Part shown: positions 32,944-33,507 of the stretch, one piece after another
How positions within the stretch are numbered: the stretch's first letter is position 1
Layout: every line of letters begins with the position of its first letter
DNA from: Candidatus Aenigmarchaeota archaeon LH_S4
GTDB lineage: Archaea; Aenigmatarchaeota; Aenigmatarchaeia; QMZS01
Direction: 5' to 3'
Length of the DNA stretch: 33,507 nucleotides
NCBI GenBank assembly: GCA_023659975.1
Contig: JAGXOI010000005.1
Span: forward strand, 1 to 33,507
Notes under the pieces: generated by a model
The model's database searches: none
Seen by the model: the letters and a program-made list of their open reading frames with translations, nothing else
Told to the model about the DNA's origin: nothing
Made by a program: the position numbers and the translations under genes

Positions 32944-33333
32944 ATGGGAGGAGAAACAAAAGGGATAGTACATATTTACTCGAGTGGGAATAATACAATT
33001 ATACACATAACTGATATTACAGGCTCTGAAACAATAGCAAGAGTGTCTGGAGGAATGGTTACAAAAGCAGATAGACTTAAGGGAGCCCCGTTTCAGGGAA
33101 TTCTTGCTGGAAAAAAAGCAGCAGCAGAAGCAAAAGAAAGAGGAATAGATAAAATTGATATTAGAATTAGAGCTCCTGGAGGAAATAAACAGATAAGTGT
33201 TGGAAAAGGGGTCCAATCTGCAATTAAGGCAATTTCAAAGTCTGGACTGAAAATAAATATTATTGAAGATGTAACTCCTATTGTTCATGGGTTTGTAAGA
33301 AGAAAGGGGGGTAGAAAGGGAAGAAGATTGTAA
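32944..33333 (+). CDS. rps11: Small ribosomal subunit protein uS11
   Basis: GIVHIYSSGNNTIIHITDITGSETIARVSGGMVTKADR...DVTPIVHGFVRRKGGRKGRRL. Confidence 0.96.
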   Translation: MGGETKGIVHIYSSGNNTIIHITDITGSETIARVSGGMVTKADRLKGAPFQGILAGKKAAAEAKERGIDKIDIRIRAPGGNKQISVGKGVQSAIKAISKSGLKINIIEDVTPIVHGFVRRKGGRKGRRL

Positions 33334-33343
33334 TTGATTCAAT

Positions 33344-33490
33344 ATGAGGAAAACCAAAAAAAGAAAGGTTAAGAATTGTAATCAAATTTCAAAGTATTTC
33401 CTCGTTTTATCTATTATCTTAATTTTAGTTTTGGTATTATGTGTTTTATCCTTATTGACACTCTCCACGATTAAAATCGGGAGATTCTGA
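33344..33490 (+). CDS. Possible 48-aa single-TM small protein
   Basis: MRKTKKRKVKNCNQISKYFLVLSIILILVLVLCVLSLLTLSTIKIGRF*; basic N-terminus plus one hydrophobic helix. Confidence 0.35.
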   Translation: MRKTKKRKVKNCNQISKYFLVLSIILILVLVLCVLSLLTLSTIKIGRF

Positions 33491-33507
33491 GATCGCACTC
33501 TGAACCA

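Noticed and set aside
32887-33216. N-terminal part of the 158-aa minus-strand ORF
   Set aside because: Low-complexity antisense of rps11; the uS14 protein starts at the ATG at 32886.

Overview
This is a low-GC archaeal chromosomal window, most likely from a DPANN-type or other reduced-genome lineage (inference). The core genes are RsmA/KsgA, ribosomal proteins uL30, uS8, eL40, uL29, uS14 and uS11, aIF1, FtsZ, RadA, RtcA, ScpB, a fused PriS-PriL-CTD primase, a geranylgeranyl-reductase-family oxidoreductase, and an O-phosphoseryl-tRNA synthetase (SepRS). Three small genes below the ORF-track cutoff were read by hand: a 29-aa mS38/AURKAIP1-COX24-like basic protein, a 58-aa eL40, and a 48-aa uS14 that is embedded in a longer ORF. 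Two tRNA genes on the minus strand contain introns. tRNA-Gly(CCC) has one 132-nt intron with a canonical bulge-helix-bulge (BHB). tRNA-Glu(CTC) appears to have three introns, in the D-loop, the anticodon loop and the T-loop. A 1218-bp IS with 19-bp perfect inverted repeats and an AATT target duplication interrupts a winged-helix/zinc-ribbon regulator gene, and removing the IS restores the reading frame. A 2182-aa sequon-rich subtilase is encoded on the minus strand. The most unusual region is the minus-strand operon-like cluster at about 24.7-32.5 kb. It holds coiled-coil proteins, a truncated AAA+ ATPase, a small P-loop GTPase, a GAP1-like membrane protein and a large membrane/secreted protein, with shuffled duplicated modules and broken reading frames. 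It resembles a GTPase-centred conflict or signalling system that is being remodelled.
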